10,000 nucleotides of DNA from Actinidia chinensis (taxonomy: Eukaryota; Streptophyta; Magnoliopsida; Ericales; Actinidiaceae), in assembly GCA_009663005.1 (NCBI GenBank), contig CM018897.1:5361521-5371520 (forward strand), read 5' to 3'. Both the position numbers and the translations under genes were made by a program. Shown in pieces: positions 1-6,938 of the stretch (position 1 is the stretch's first letter; each line of letters starts with the position of its first letter). Below the pieces are notes generated by a model. It saw only the letters and a list, made by a program, of their open reading frames with translations, was not told the DNA's origin and ran no database searches.

Positions 1-353
1 CTAAATGGTAGAACACCTCGCATCATTACCATTTCAAAAATTTCAATACGGAATCATGTCTCGCTAAAGTATGGATGTTCGGACCAAGGAACACGTGTGA
101 ATGGTATATTCGATGAGTTCAGGCATTTAAAGTTAGTAACAAGAACATAGCGAGTGCATGTATGACAAATCGATTCAATTCCAATTAACTGTCATAATTC
201 ACTACCAGTATTGAACGCCATGTTTACTTGAATGCTTCTAAAGTTAATTAATTAAATGCATCAAAAATAAAACAGGCATCTAAAATTAGAAAGAAACAGT
301 ACATAATAACACATACAAGCGTTAATAAAGTTCAACAAATAAAATTGAAAACC

Positions 354-374
354 CACTCTTAGAAAACCAGAGTG
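354..374. repeat. Short inverted repeat (6-bp stem) in the flank
   Basis: CACTCT at 354-359 pairs with AGAGTG at 369-374 across a 9-nt loop. A stem this short could arise by chance. It is the first of three small stems within about 250 bp. There is no T run after it and no known RNA family that I recognise. Confidence 0.3.
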
Positions 375-507
375 TTCACAACTTTAATCAACATGCAGGA
401 CAGCATAGGTTTTACGGGTTGTTTTCTGGTCGTTATGGGTGTTGTGGATAGTACCCTTGAACTATAATAGTGTTGATTTTACGCAACAAGAATATCGAAA
501 GAAAAAC

Positions 508-526
508 TCTAGGAATGACTCCTAGA
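508..526. repeat. Short inverted repeat (7-bp stem, 5-nt loop) in the flank
   Basis: TCTAGGA at 508-514 pairs perfectly with TCCTAGA at 520-526 around ATGAC. Its function is unknown. The compact loop could fold in RNA from either strand. Confidence 0.35.
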
Positions 527-583
527 ACAAGGCATCACACTAAGGCTAGAATTATATCACACGACTCATAAAAACTTAAAAAC

Positions 584-604
584 TCTGTACGACCCATGTA
601 CAGA
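584..604. repeat. Short inverted repeat (7-bp stem, 7-nt loop) in the flank
   Basis: TCTGTAC at 584-590 pairs perfectly with GTACAGA at 598-604 around GACCCAT. It lies 69 bp from the LTR boundary and has no match inside the LTR repeat, so it belongs to the flank. Confidence 0.35.
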
Positions 605-672
605 AAGTCTAAAAATTAAAGAAGCACCCTTCACTTAAAAAATCTAAAAAACATAGGATTCATCTCCAATCT

Positions 673-1782
673 TGTGACGACCCGACCCTCCCGGGCCGTT
701 AAATAATTACCTTAAATTCTCCGTATTTTTCCTCAAATACAAATCAGAGCACTATTTTCTTCAAATATTCAATAGTCTCCAAATGTTTATTTTTACCAAT
801 GTCTCCAGAATGTAATTAAGTACAAAAAAGATCAAAAAATCTTTTCAAGGTATTCACTAGGACCCATATCGTAATATTGAACTCCCACGCGCCTGAGAAA
901 AATATTTTAAACAGGGAAGTATTACACTACGACGGAATATGCTAAAGGAATCAATAATGAGCCTCAACAACAAATGTCAGAGTAGTAACAACGAATCCAT
1001 ATTCATACAAGATCTCATAACAGGTCTTTCTGATACAGTACTAGTGATCGGCATATCACGGTCTCTAGCTCTCGGCTTTCTGGTCATAGTGGAAAACTAT
1101 TGGCGGATCCTCCAGTATCCAATGTATCATTGTTCCATTCCATAGATTAGCCATCAACAAGAAACATCATTACAATCACGATGCCAACAAATTATCCATG
1201 GATTTCAAAAGATAGCAAACATGCTCAAGAGGAATACAAAATCAGATATTTTAGAAAATAAACTCCGAGTTTAGAAGAATGGGTATACCTCTGCTTACCT
1301 CAAATTGAAATTAACACCATTAGATATGAAGATTGGCTCCCATTGAGCATCATACTAAAATTTCACATGATCTGACATCATCTCACCGATTTGATTGCAC
1401 TCCTATCTTTTTATGATCAAAACTTAACCACCAATATAATTCTCTCATTTCTTTCTCTCTCTCTCGTCCTCATCATCCGAATCATATGATAGATATTATA
1501 AAGTATCTTTAATATAAATATTATTATTTATTATTTTATTATTGTATTATTTTTCTTGTTCTTTTTCTGGTCCCCCCTTTTCTTTTCCTTTCTCTGTTTC
1601 TGTCCGGCGTACGCCACTTTGGCTCAAAGAAATCATTCTAATTATTTAGAAAAATCAAACCTTCAGCCCCTCAACTTCTAATTACATTATATCATCTCAA
1701 TTTAACATTATCGTTAATTTTCTCCACAAGTTATGAATATTTCAATTAAAAACCCAAAACTTAAAAGTCGGGTTGTATTACA
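673..1782 (-). repeat. LTR copy 1 (leftmost; outer end of the array)
   Basis: On the plus strand it runs from TGTGACGACC (the element's 3' CA end) to GTATTACA (its TG start), 1110 bp. It is the only minus-strand LTR not preceded by a primer site, so it is the 3'-terminal LTR of the array. The TATA region near 1475-1490 is degraded (ATCATATGATAG where other copies have CCTATTTATAG). The pyrimidine tract at 1555-1605 holds an unusual C run, and the GC-rich U3 module at about 1603-1624 is altered (CCGGCGTACGCC). A BamHI site lies at 1105-1110. No reading frame is kept between copies, so this is regulatory sequence and not coding. Confidence 0.85.
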
Positions 1783-1795
1783 TTCTTCCCCTCTT
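1783..1795 (-). promoter_or_regulatory. Polypurine tract, interior 1
   Basis: The minus strand reads AAGAGGGGAAGAA directly before the LTR start TGTAAT. This is the expected site and composition for priming plus-strand DNA synthesis in LTR retroelements. It is intact here. Confidence 0.8.
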
Positions 1796-1963
1796 AAAAA
1801 ATTTCGTCCTCGAAATTTAAAAAAGTCATTATTTTGTATCCACTATCATAAAAATACACGCTTCCACTACGACACTCTGATACCATTTTTGTATCTCCCC
1901 CAAAATTAATATACGATATAACATCAAACCTCCCACACGATCAATGTAAGACCTAAAGCCTAA

Positions 1964-1975
1964 GCGCTGATACCA
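1964..1975 (-). promoter_or_regulatory. Primer binding site (tRNA-iMet type), interior 1
   Basis: The minus strand reads TGGTATCAGCGC, one mismatch from the consensus TGGTATCAGAGC that pairs with the 3' end of plant initiator tRNA-Met. It lies 2 nt from the LTR2 end, as required for minus-strand priming. The mismatch is private to this copy. Confidence 0.8.
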
Positions 1976-2796
1976 TTTGTGCCGACCCGACCCTCCGGGC
2001 CGTGTTAAAAATTTACCTTAAATTCTCCGTTTTTTCCTCAAATACAAATGAGAGCACTATTTCTCACCAAACCCAATAGTCAAGAGTCTCCAAATGTTTA
2101 TTTTTACAATGTCCCAAATGTAATTAATACAAACGATCAAAAATCTGGTCAAGTATTTCACTCGACCCATCTCGTACTATTCCGAACTCCCACGTGAGCT
2201 GAAAAATCATTTTAAACAAGAAGGTATACCAATACGACGAATATGCTATGAATCAATTTAAAAAAAAATGGATAAACACCAAATGTCAGTAGTAACACAA
2301 AGAATCCTATTTAAGCAAGACCCTAATACCAGGTCTTTCTGATACAATTACTAGTGACGGCCTCATCCAACGGTCTCATAGCTCTCGGGCTTTTCTCGCG
2401 TCCATAGTGGAACTATGGCGGATCCACTCAGTACATTGTATCATTCCATTCCATAAACATTTTAGCTCAAACAATAACATCAACATATTCACGATTTTGC
2501 CAACAAAATACCATAGATTTCACAGATAGCACACATGATCAAGAGGAATACAAAACAGATATTTGAGAAAATAATCCGGAGTTAGCAAGCATATTGGATA
2601 ACCTCCGCTTACTAAAATTGAAATTAACACCATTAGATTGAAGATCTTGGCTCCCATGATCATCATTACTAAAAATTCACATGATCTGACCTCATCTAAC
2701 CGTTGATCTGCACTCCTAGTTTTTATGATCACAATTAACCACACCATATAAATCTCTTATTTCTTTCTCTCTCTCTCTTCTCTCATTCATCCGAAT

Positions 2797-2807
2797 CCTA
2801 TTTATAG
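2797..2807 (-). promoter_or_regulatory. TATA box of LTR2 promoter
   Basis: The minus strand reads CTATAAATAGG, a textbook plant TATA box, about 278 bp inside the LTR start and just upstream of a GA-rich stretch. The same box stands at the same place in copies 3 and 4. Transcription would run leftwards. The start site is inferred, not seen. Confidence 0.65.
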
Positions 2808-2854
2808 ATATTATAAAAGTAGTTTATATATAATAGTATTATTTATTATTTATT

Positions 2855-2905
2855 ATTTTTCTTTTTTCTTTTTCTTTTCCTTTTCCTTTTCCTTCTCTTT
2901 CTTTC
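2855..2905. repeat. Homopyrimidine/homopurine tract in LTR U3
   Basis: This run of T and C, with TTTTCC and TTTTTC submotifs, lies upstream of the TATA box. Every complete LTR has it at the same place. Tracts of this kind slip easily and can adopt triplex structure. In the read they are a main site of length variation. Confidence 0.7.
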
Positions 2906-3085
2906 GGCAGCCGACACTTCGGCTCAAAAGAAATCAATTATAAGATTTATTAAAAATCACACTTCAGGCCCTCCAAATTCTAATTACATTATATCATCTC
3001 AATTTAAAATGTCATCGTTTAATTTGTACTCCACAAGTTGATGAATATTTTAATAAAACCCAAAACTTAAAAGTCGGGTTATACA

Positions 3086-3096
3086 TTCACCCTCTT
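3086..3096 (-). promoter_or_regulatory. Polypurine tract, interior 2 (degraded)
   Basis: The minus strand reads AAGAGGGTGAA against AAGAGGGGAAGAA in other copies: two bases shorter with a G-to-T change. The position directly before the LTR2 start is conserved. Confidence 0.65.
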
Positions 3097-3254
3097 AAAA
3101 AATTGTCTCGAAATTTAAAAGTTTATTTTGGATCAGTATCAAAAAATACACGCTTCCACTAGAACTCTGTACCAATTTTGTATCTCCCAACAATATCAAT
3201 ACGATCTAACATCTAAAAACCTCCCACACGCTCCCATTGTAGACCTAAAGCCTA

Positions 3255-3266
3255 GCTCTGATACCA
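3255..3266 (-). promoter_or_regulatory. Primer binding site (tRNA-iMet type), interior 2
   Basis: The minus strand reads TGGTATCAGAGC exactly, 2 nt from the CA end of LTR3. Confidence 0.85.
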
Positions 3267-4061
3267 TTTGTGACGACCCGACCCTCTGGGCCGTTAAATA
3301 ATTACCTTAATTCTCCGATATTTTCCTCAAATACAAATCAGAGCACATTTTATTCAAATATTCAAATAGTTTCCAAATGTTTATTTTTACAATGTCTCCA
3401 AATGTAATTAATACAAAAAGATCAAAATCTTCACGTATTTCATTCGACCCATCTCGTACTATACGAACTCCCACGTGCCGCCTGAAAAATCATTAAACAA
3501 GGAAGTAGACAAACGACGGGATATGCCTCAATGAATCAAATAATGCCTCAACAACAAAGTCAAGTACACAGAAACAAACGAATCCATATTTCATAAAGAC
3601 CTCATACCAGGTCTCCTGCTACATTAATAGTGATCGGCATCATCAGTTCCTAGCTCTCGGCTTTCTCGGTCCATAGTGGAACTTTGGCGGATCCACTCAG
3701 TACAGTATCATTCCATTCCATTGATTTAGCATCAAACCAATACCATTCTACATGTATCACGATGCCAACAAAATGTACCATGGATTTCAACAGAAGCAAC
3801 ATGCTCAAGAGGAATACAAAATCAGATATTTTAGAAAATAACTCCGGAGTTTAGAAAGCATATTGTCTACTCCTGCTTACCGCAAATGAAATTAACACCA
3901 TTAGATATGAAGATCTGGCTCCCTGATCAATCATACATAAAATTTCACATTGATTGACATAATCTCACGTTTGATCTGCAATCCTATCATTTTATGATCA
4001 ACTTAACCACACATATATTTCTCTCATTTCTTTCTCTCTCTCTTCTTTTTTCTTTCTGAAT

Positions 4062-4072
4062 CCTATTTATAG
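4062..4072 (-). promoter_or_regulatory. TATA box of LTR3 promoter
   Basis: The minus strand reads CTATAAATAGG, about 285 bp inside the LTR start, followed by the GA-rich leader. It is identical to the boxes in LTR2 and LTR4. Confidence 0.65.
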
Positions 4073-4181
4073 ATATGATAAACAGTATATTTATATATAA
4101 TATTATTCTTTTATTATTTTATTATGTTATTATTTTTCTTTTGTTCTTTTCTTTTCCTTTTCCTTTTCCTTTCTGCTTTTC

Positions 4182-4203
4182 TTCGGCGCCGACAATGTCG
4201 GCT
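4182..4203. promoter_or_regulatory. GC-rich palindromic module in LTR3 U3
   Basis: TTCGGCGCCGA followed by TGTCGGCTC is a GC-rich island in AT-rich U3, upstream of the TATA box. On the element strand it reads GCCGA-n5-TCGGC (an inverted repeat) merging into the perfect palindrome TCGGCGCCGA. It is kept in copies 3, 4 and 7. It may be a protein-binding enhancer element, but nothing proves that. Confidence 0.4.
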
Positions 4204-4357
4204 CCAAGAAGTCAATTCAATTATTTATAAAAATCACACTTCAAGCCCCTCCAACTTCAATTACATTAATAATCTCATTTAAATGTCAGCGTTAATTTTA
4301 TCCCACAAGTTATGAATATTGTAATTAAAACCCAAAACTTAAAAGTCGGGTATTACA

Positions 4358-4370
4358 TTCTTCCCCTCTT
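4358..4370 (-). promoter_or_regulatory. Polypurine tract, interior 3
   Basis: The minus strand reads AAGAGGGGAAGAA exactly, directly before the LTR3 start. Confidence 0.8.
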
Positions 4371-4535
4371 AAAAAATTTCGTCCTCGAAATGTAAAAAAG
4401 TCTTATTTGTATCAGTATCAAAAATAACACTTCCACTACGCCCTCTGATACCATTTTTGTATATCCCACACAATCTCATATTACGATCTAACATCTAAAC
4501 CTCCCACACGAGGCCCATGTAAGACTAAAGCCTAA

Positions 4536-4545
4536 GCTCTGAACA
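4536..4545 (-). promoter_or_regulatory. Primer binding site, interior 3 (two bases missing)
   Basis: The minus strand reads TGTTCAGAGC against TGGTATCAGAGC. Position and right half are conserved. The losses fit the single-base deletions seen throughout the window. Confidence 0.65.
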
Positions 4546-4872
4546 TTTGTGAAGACCCGACCCTCCGGGCCGTTAAATAATTACCTTAAATTCCCCGTAT
4601 TTTTCCCAAATACAAAATCAGCGCACTATTTTCTTCAAAATAGTCAATGTATCCAAATGTTTATTTTACAATGTCTCCAAATGTAATTAATACAACAAAG
4701 TCAAAAATCTCAAGGATTTCCACTCGACCCATCTCCGTACTATACGAACTCCCAAGTCCGCCTGAAAATCATTGTAAACAGGGAAGATACAATACGCCGG
4801 GATATGCTCAATGACTCAAGAATGGCTCAAACAACAAATGTCAGAGTAACACAACCGAATCCATATTTCATC

Positions 4873-4892
4873 AAGACCTCATACTAGGTCTT
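4873..4892. repeat. Conserved hairpin inside the LTR (copy 4)
   Basis: AAGACCT (4873-4879) and AGGTCTT (4886-4892) form a perfect 7-bp stem around a 6-nt loop. The matching site in LTR7 (8791-8812) has an 8-bp stem. It lies downstream of the promoter, so it would be transcribed. Confidence 0.5.
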
Positions 4893-5351
4893 TCCTGATA
4901 CATTACTATTGATGAGCCTCATCCAACGTCTACTAGCATAGAGGCTTTTTCCCGGTCCATAGTGGGAATATGGCGGATCCAACTCACGTAATGTATCTTC
5001 CTTCCATAGCATTTAGCCATCAAACAATAACATCATACATATCACGATGCCAAAAAAATTACCATGGATTTCAAAAGATAGCAACATGCTCAAGAGGAAC
5101 AAAAATCAGCTATTTTAGAAAAGAAACACTCCGGAGTTTAGAAAGATATGTATAACTCATGCTTACCTCAATTGAAATAACACCATTAGATATGAAGATC
5201 TGGCTCCCATGTCATCATACTAAAAAAATTCACATTGATTCTGATATCATCTCAACGTGATCGCAATCCTATCTTTATGATCAAAAATTACAACACCATA
5301 GTAATTTATATAATTTCGTTCTCTCTCTCTATATCGTCATTCATCCGAAGT

Positions 5352-5362
5352 CCTATTTATAG
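5352..5362 (-). promoter_or_regulatory. TATA box of LTR4 promoter
   Basis: The minus strand reads CTATAAATAGG, about 272 bp inside the LTR start. Context is as in LTR2 and LTR3. Confidence 0.65.
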
Positions 5363-5634
5363 GAGACTATAAAGTATATTTATATATTAAAATTATTATT
5401 TGATTCTTTTACTATTTTTCTTTTTCTTTTTCTTTTCCTGTCCTTTTCATTCTCTTTCTTTCGGCGCCGGACACTTTCGGCTCAAAGAATCAATTCTAAT
5501 TATTTTATAAAATCACCTTCAGCCCTCAAACTTCTAATTACATTATATCATTCAAGTTAAAGTCATCGTAATTTTATCCCAAAATTAGAAGATTGTAATT
5601 AAAAACCAAAACTTTAAAAGTCGACGGTATTACA

Positions 5635-5647
5635 TTCTTCCCCTCTT
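5635..5647 (-). promoter_or_regulatory. Polypurine tract, interior 4
   Basis: The minus strand reads AAGAGGGGAAGAA exactly, directly before the LTR4 start. Confidence 0.8.
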
Positions 5648-5811
5648 AAAAAATTTCGTCTAAAATTTAAAAAAGTCTATTTGTATCAGTATCAAAAATA
5701 CACACTTCCAATACGCACTCTGATACCAATTTTTGTATCCCAACACAATGCTCCTATACGATCTAACATATAAACCTCCCACACGATCCCATGTAAGGAC
5801 CTAAAGCCTAA

Positions 5812-5824
5812 GCTCTGATACCCA
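5812..5824 (-). promoter_or_regulatory. Primer binding site, interior 4 (one-base insertion)
   Basis: The minus strand reads TGGGTATCAGAGC, the consensus with one extra G, next to the CA end of LTR5. Confidence 0.75.
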
Positions 5825-5825
5825 T

Positions 5826-6612
5826 TGTGACGACCCGAACCTCCCGGGCCGTTAAATAATTTACCTTAGAAATTCTCAGTATTTTTCCTCAATACAAATT
5901 AGAGCACTATTTTCTTCAAATATTAAATAGTCTCCAAATGTTTATTTTTACAATGGCTCCAAATGGAATTAATACAACAAGATCAAAATCTTCAAGTATT
6001 TCACTCGACCAATCTCGTGACTATCCGAACTCCCACGTCAGCCTGAAAAATCTTTTAAACAAAGGTTAAGTATAACAATACGAAGGGGGGGGGAATATGC
6101 TCATGAATCAATAAGGGCTCAACCAACAAAGTTCAGAGTAACACAACGAATCCATATTTCATCAAAAGATCTCATACCAGGTCTTCCTGAAACATACTAG
6201 TACGGCCTCATCCAGTCCTCATAGCTCCAGCTTTTCCCGGTCCATAAGTGGAACTATTGGCGGATCCACTCAGTACATGTATCATTCCATTCTATAGCTT
6301 GTAGCCATCAAACAATAACTCGATAACAGATCACGATGCCAACAAAATACATGAATTTCAACAGATAGCACACATGCTCAAGAGGAATACATAAAAATCA
6401 GATATTTTAGAAAAATAACTCGGGAGTGGCGAAAGAATATTTTATACCTCCGCTACCTCAAAGTTGAAATTAACACATTAGATATGAAGATTCTGGCCCA
6501 TGCTCCTCATACTAAAATTTCACATGATCTGACATCATGCAAGTTGATAGGCCACTCGATATCTGTTGATGATCCAAACTTAACCACACCATATAATCGC
6601 TAATTTCTTTCT
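5826..6612 (-). repeat. LTR copy 5, truncated at the orientation switch
   Basis: It starts as a normal minus-strand LTR (TGTGACGACC) and keeps its BamHI site (6262-6267). It then stops after ATTTCTTTCT, at the edge of the CT tract. What is missing is about 300 bp: most of the GA leader, the TATA box and all of U3. As it stands it therefore has no promoter. A run of nine G at 6085-6093 replaces the consensus CGGG and is probably a sequencing error. The missing part might resume beyond the window if a second element is nested here. Confidence 0.8.
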
Positions 6613-6630
6613 GCAAATCAGTGCTCTCTA
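6613..6630. other. Junction between oppositely oriented arrays
   Basis: Eighteen bases separate the CT-tract edge of LTR5 from the first bases of LTR6. They include CAAATCA, then AGTGCTCT and CTCTCT. There is no polypurine tract or interior before LTR6, unlike before LTR7 and LTR8. The CTCTCT part could be the continuing LTR5 tract. The rest is unexplained filler. It is not the perfect turn-around (…TTTCT/AGAAA…) expected if a read simply folded back at this point. Confidence 0.6.
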
Positions 6631-6803
6631 AGTAATAACCAACTTTTAAGTTTGGGTTTTATGAAAATTTCATAATTTGTGGATAAAATTAACAATGGAC
6701 ATTTAATGAGATGATATATGTAATTAGAAGTTGGAGGGGCTATGAAAGTGTGATTTTATAAAATCACTAGAATTGAATGATGTTGAGCCGAAAGTGCGGG
6801 CCG

Positions 6804-6871
6804 AAAGGAAAAGAGAAAAGAAACGGAAAAGAAAAAGAAAAAGAAAAAAAGAAAAAAAAAAAGAAAAAGAA
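6804..6871. repeat. Homopurine tract in LTR6 U3
   Basis: The tract is almost pure A and G with AAAAAG periodicity and is the counterpart of 2855-2905 on the other strand. It is the longest such tract in the window and contains runs of up to eleven A. Confidence 0.7.
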
Positions 6872-6928
6872 AATAAAAAATAATTTTAAAATAATAATAG
6901 TTATATATGAAATATACGTTTATAAGTT

Positions 6929-6938
6929 ATTAAATAGG
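6929..6938 (+). promoter_or_regulatory. TATA-like box of LTR6 promoter (altered)
   Basis: ATTAAATAGG stands where other copies have CTATAAATAGG, followed by the same ATTCGGATG and GA-rich leader. The change may be read error. Confidence 0.4.

Larger units (their letters stand above)
1..672. other. AT-rich flanking DNA outside the retroelement array, no gene recognised
   Basis: This stretch shares nothing I can see with the repeat that fills the rest of the window. It is AT-rich and has stops in all frames, with no long open frame and no recognisable RNA gene. It ends abruptly at 672, where the LTR terminus TGTGACGACC begins, without the primer site and interior that precede every other minus-strand LTR. 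It is therefore best read as host DNA, or an older element, next to the insertion. It contains three short perfect hairpins (354-374, 508-526, 584-604), listed separately. If it belongs to a gene it could only be untranslated or intronic sequence. The last five bases, AATCT, are a candidate half of a target-site duplication, but the partner is not in view. Confidence 0.6.
1783..1977 (-). mobile_element. Short retroelement interior 1 (no coding capacity)
   Basis: About 195 bp lie between LTR1 and LTR2. In element orientation it reads: primer site (1964-1975), leader, a second primer-like TGGTATCAGAGT (1874-1885), a perfect 8-bp inverted repeat AAATTTCG/CGAAATTT (1799-1818), and the polypurine tract (1783-1795). 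A normal autonomous Ty3/gypsy element has about 4-5 kb of gag-pol here; nothing of it is left except perhaps the inverted-repeat motif, which resembles the end of pol in related elements. Confidence 0.8.
1978..3085 (-). repeat. LTR copy 2
   Basis: The copy is 1108 bp, with the same termini as copy 1 (start TGTGCCGACC, with one substitution; end GGTTATACA). It has an intact minus-strand TATA box at 2797-2807, a CT/GA tract at about 2758-2792 that would form the start of the transcript, a pyrimidine tract at 2855-2905 and a BamHI site at 2420-2425. The acceptor of the possible intron is weakened here (GTGAGCTGAAAAATC near 2196-2210). Confidence 0.85.
3086..3268 (-). mobile_element. Short retroelement interior 2 (no coding capacity)
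   Basis: At 183 bp this is the shortest interior. It has an intact primer site (3255-3266), a second primer-like copy reduced by one base (3164-3174), and a damaged polypurine tract (3086-3096). The inverted repeat before the tract is partly lost (AATTGTCTCGAAATTT at about 3101-3116). These losses look like single-base deletions, as elsewhere in the window. Confidence 0.8.
3269..4357 (-). repeat. LTR copy 3
   Basis: This copy is 1089 bp. Both termini match the consensus well (TGTGACGACC, GGTATTACA). It has an intact TATA box (4062-4072) and a well-preserved GC-rich U3 module at 4182-4203 (GGCGCC core with flanking TCGGC). Its GA/CT tract at 4022-4060 is interrupted by T runs. A BamHI site lies at 3689-3694, and the AAGACCT/AGGTCT(T) hairpin at 3596-3614 lacks one arm base. 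Confidence 0.85.
4358..4547 (-). mobile_element. Short retroelement interior 3 (no coding capacity)
   Basis: The interior is 190 bp. The polypurine tract (4358-4370) is intact, and the adjoining inverted repeat (from 4374) is nearly intact. The second primer-like site at 4442-4453 is better preserved than the first (4536-4545), which has lost two bases. No coding sequence is present. Confidence 0.8.
4548..5634 (-). repeat. LTR copy 4
   Basis: The copy is 1087 bp. It starts TGTGAAGACC (one substitution) and ends GGTATTACA. The TATA box (5352-5362), BamHI site (4975-4980) and GC-rich U3 module (5461-5482) are present. The hairpin at 4873-4892 is complete. The CT tract at about 5307-5347 is the shortest of the full copies and is broken by TATAT. 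A 61-codon open frame at 4970-5155 is not conserved between copies. Confidence 0.85.
5635..5825 (-). mobile_element. Short retroelement interior 4 (no coding capacity)
   Basis: This interior is 191 bp. It has an intact polypurine tract (5635-5647), a primer site with one extra base (5812-5824) and an intact second primer-like site (5717-5728). The inverted repeat before the tract has lost several bases of one arm (TTTCGTCTAAAATTT from about 5653). No coding sequence is present. Confidence 0.8.
673..6612 (-). mobile_element. Tandem array of a non-autonomous Ty3/gypsy-like LTR retroelement, minus strand
   Basis: Five LTR copies (the fifth truncated) alternate with four interiors of 183-195 bp, giving periods of 1305, 1291, 1279 and 1278 bp. 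Each interior has a tRNA-iMet primer site next to the LTR's CA end and a polypurine tract next to the following LTR's TG start, so LTR and interior are assigned from structure and not from repetition alone. No gag, protease, reverse transcriptase, RNase H or integrase sequence is present, so the element cannot move by itself. By form it is TRIM-like, but its LTRs of about 1.1 kb are far longer than usual for that class. The array ends on the left exactly at an LTR terminus (672/673) and on the right inside LTR5 where orientation switches. Arrays of this form can arise by unequal recombination between LTRs. Ty3/gypsy, perhaps Tekay-like, is inferred from the primer site and the motif before the polypurine tract; there is no coding sequence to confirm it. 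Confidence 0.85.

Noticed and set aside
939..1145. Open frame of 68 codons on the plus strand
   Set aside because: It lies antisense within LTR1. The same place in LTR2-5 has stops and frameshifts, and the resemblance to part of a frame in LTR7 only reflects the shared repeat.
1440..1480. CT repeats as an independent microsatellite
   Set aside because: The tract is part of the LTR and recurs at the same place in every copy, so it is a component of the element.
2520..2747. Open frame of 75 codons on the minus strand
   Set aside because: It lies inside LTR2 across the leader and possible intron, is not kept in other copies, and has no recognisable domain.
4970..5155. Open frame of 61 codons on the plus strand
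   Set aside because: It is antisense to LTR4 with no counterpart kept open elsewhere.
6613..6630. Sequencing adapter or hairpin adapter left in the read
   Set aside because: The 18 bases do not look like the common long-read hairpin adapter, and the two flanks do not turn around at the same point. Heavy read error means this cannot be fully excluded.
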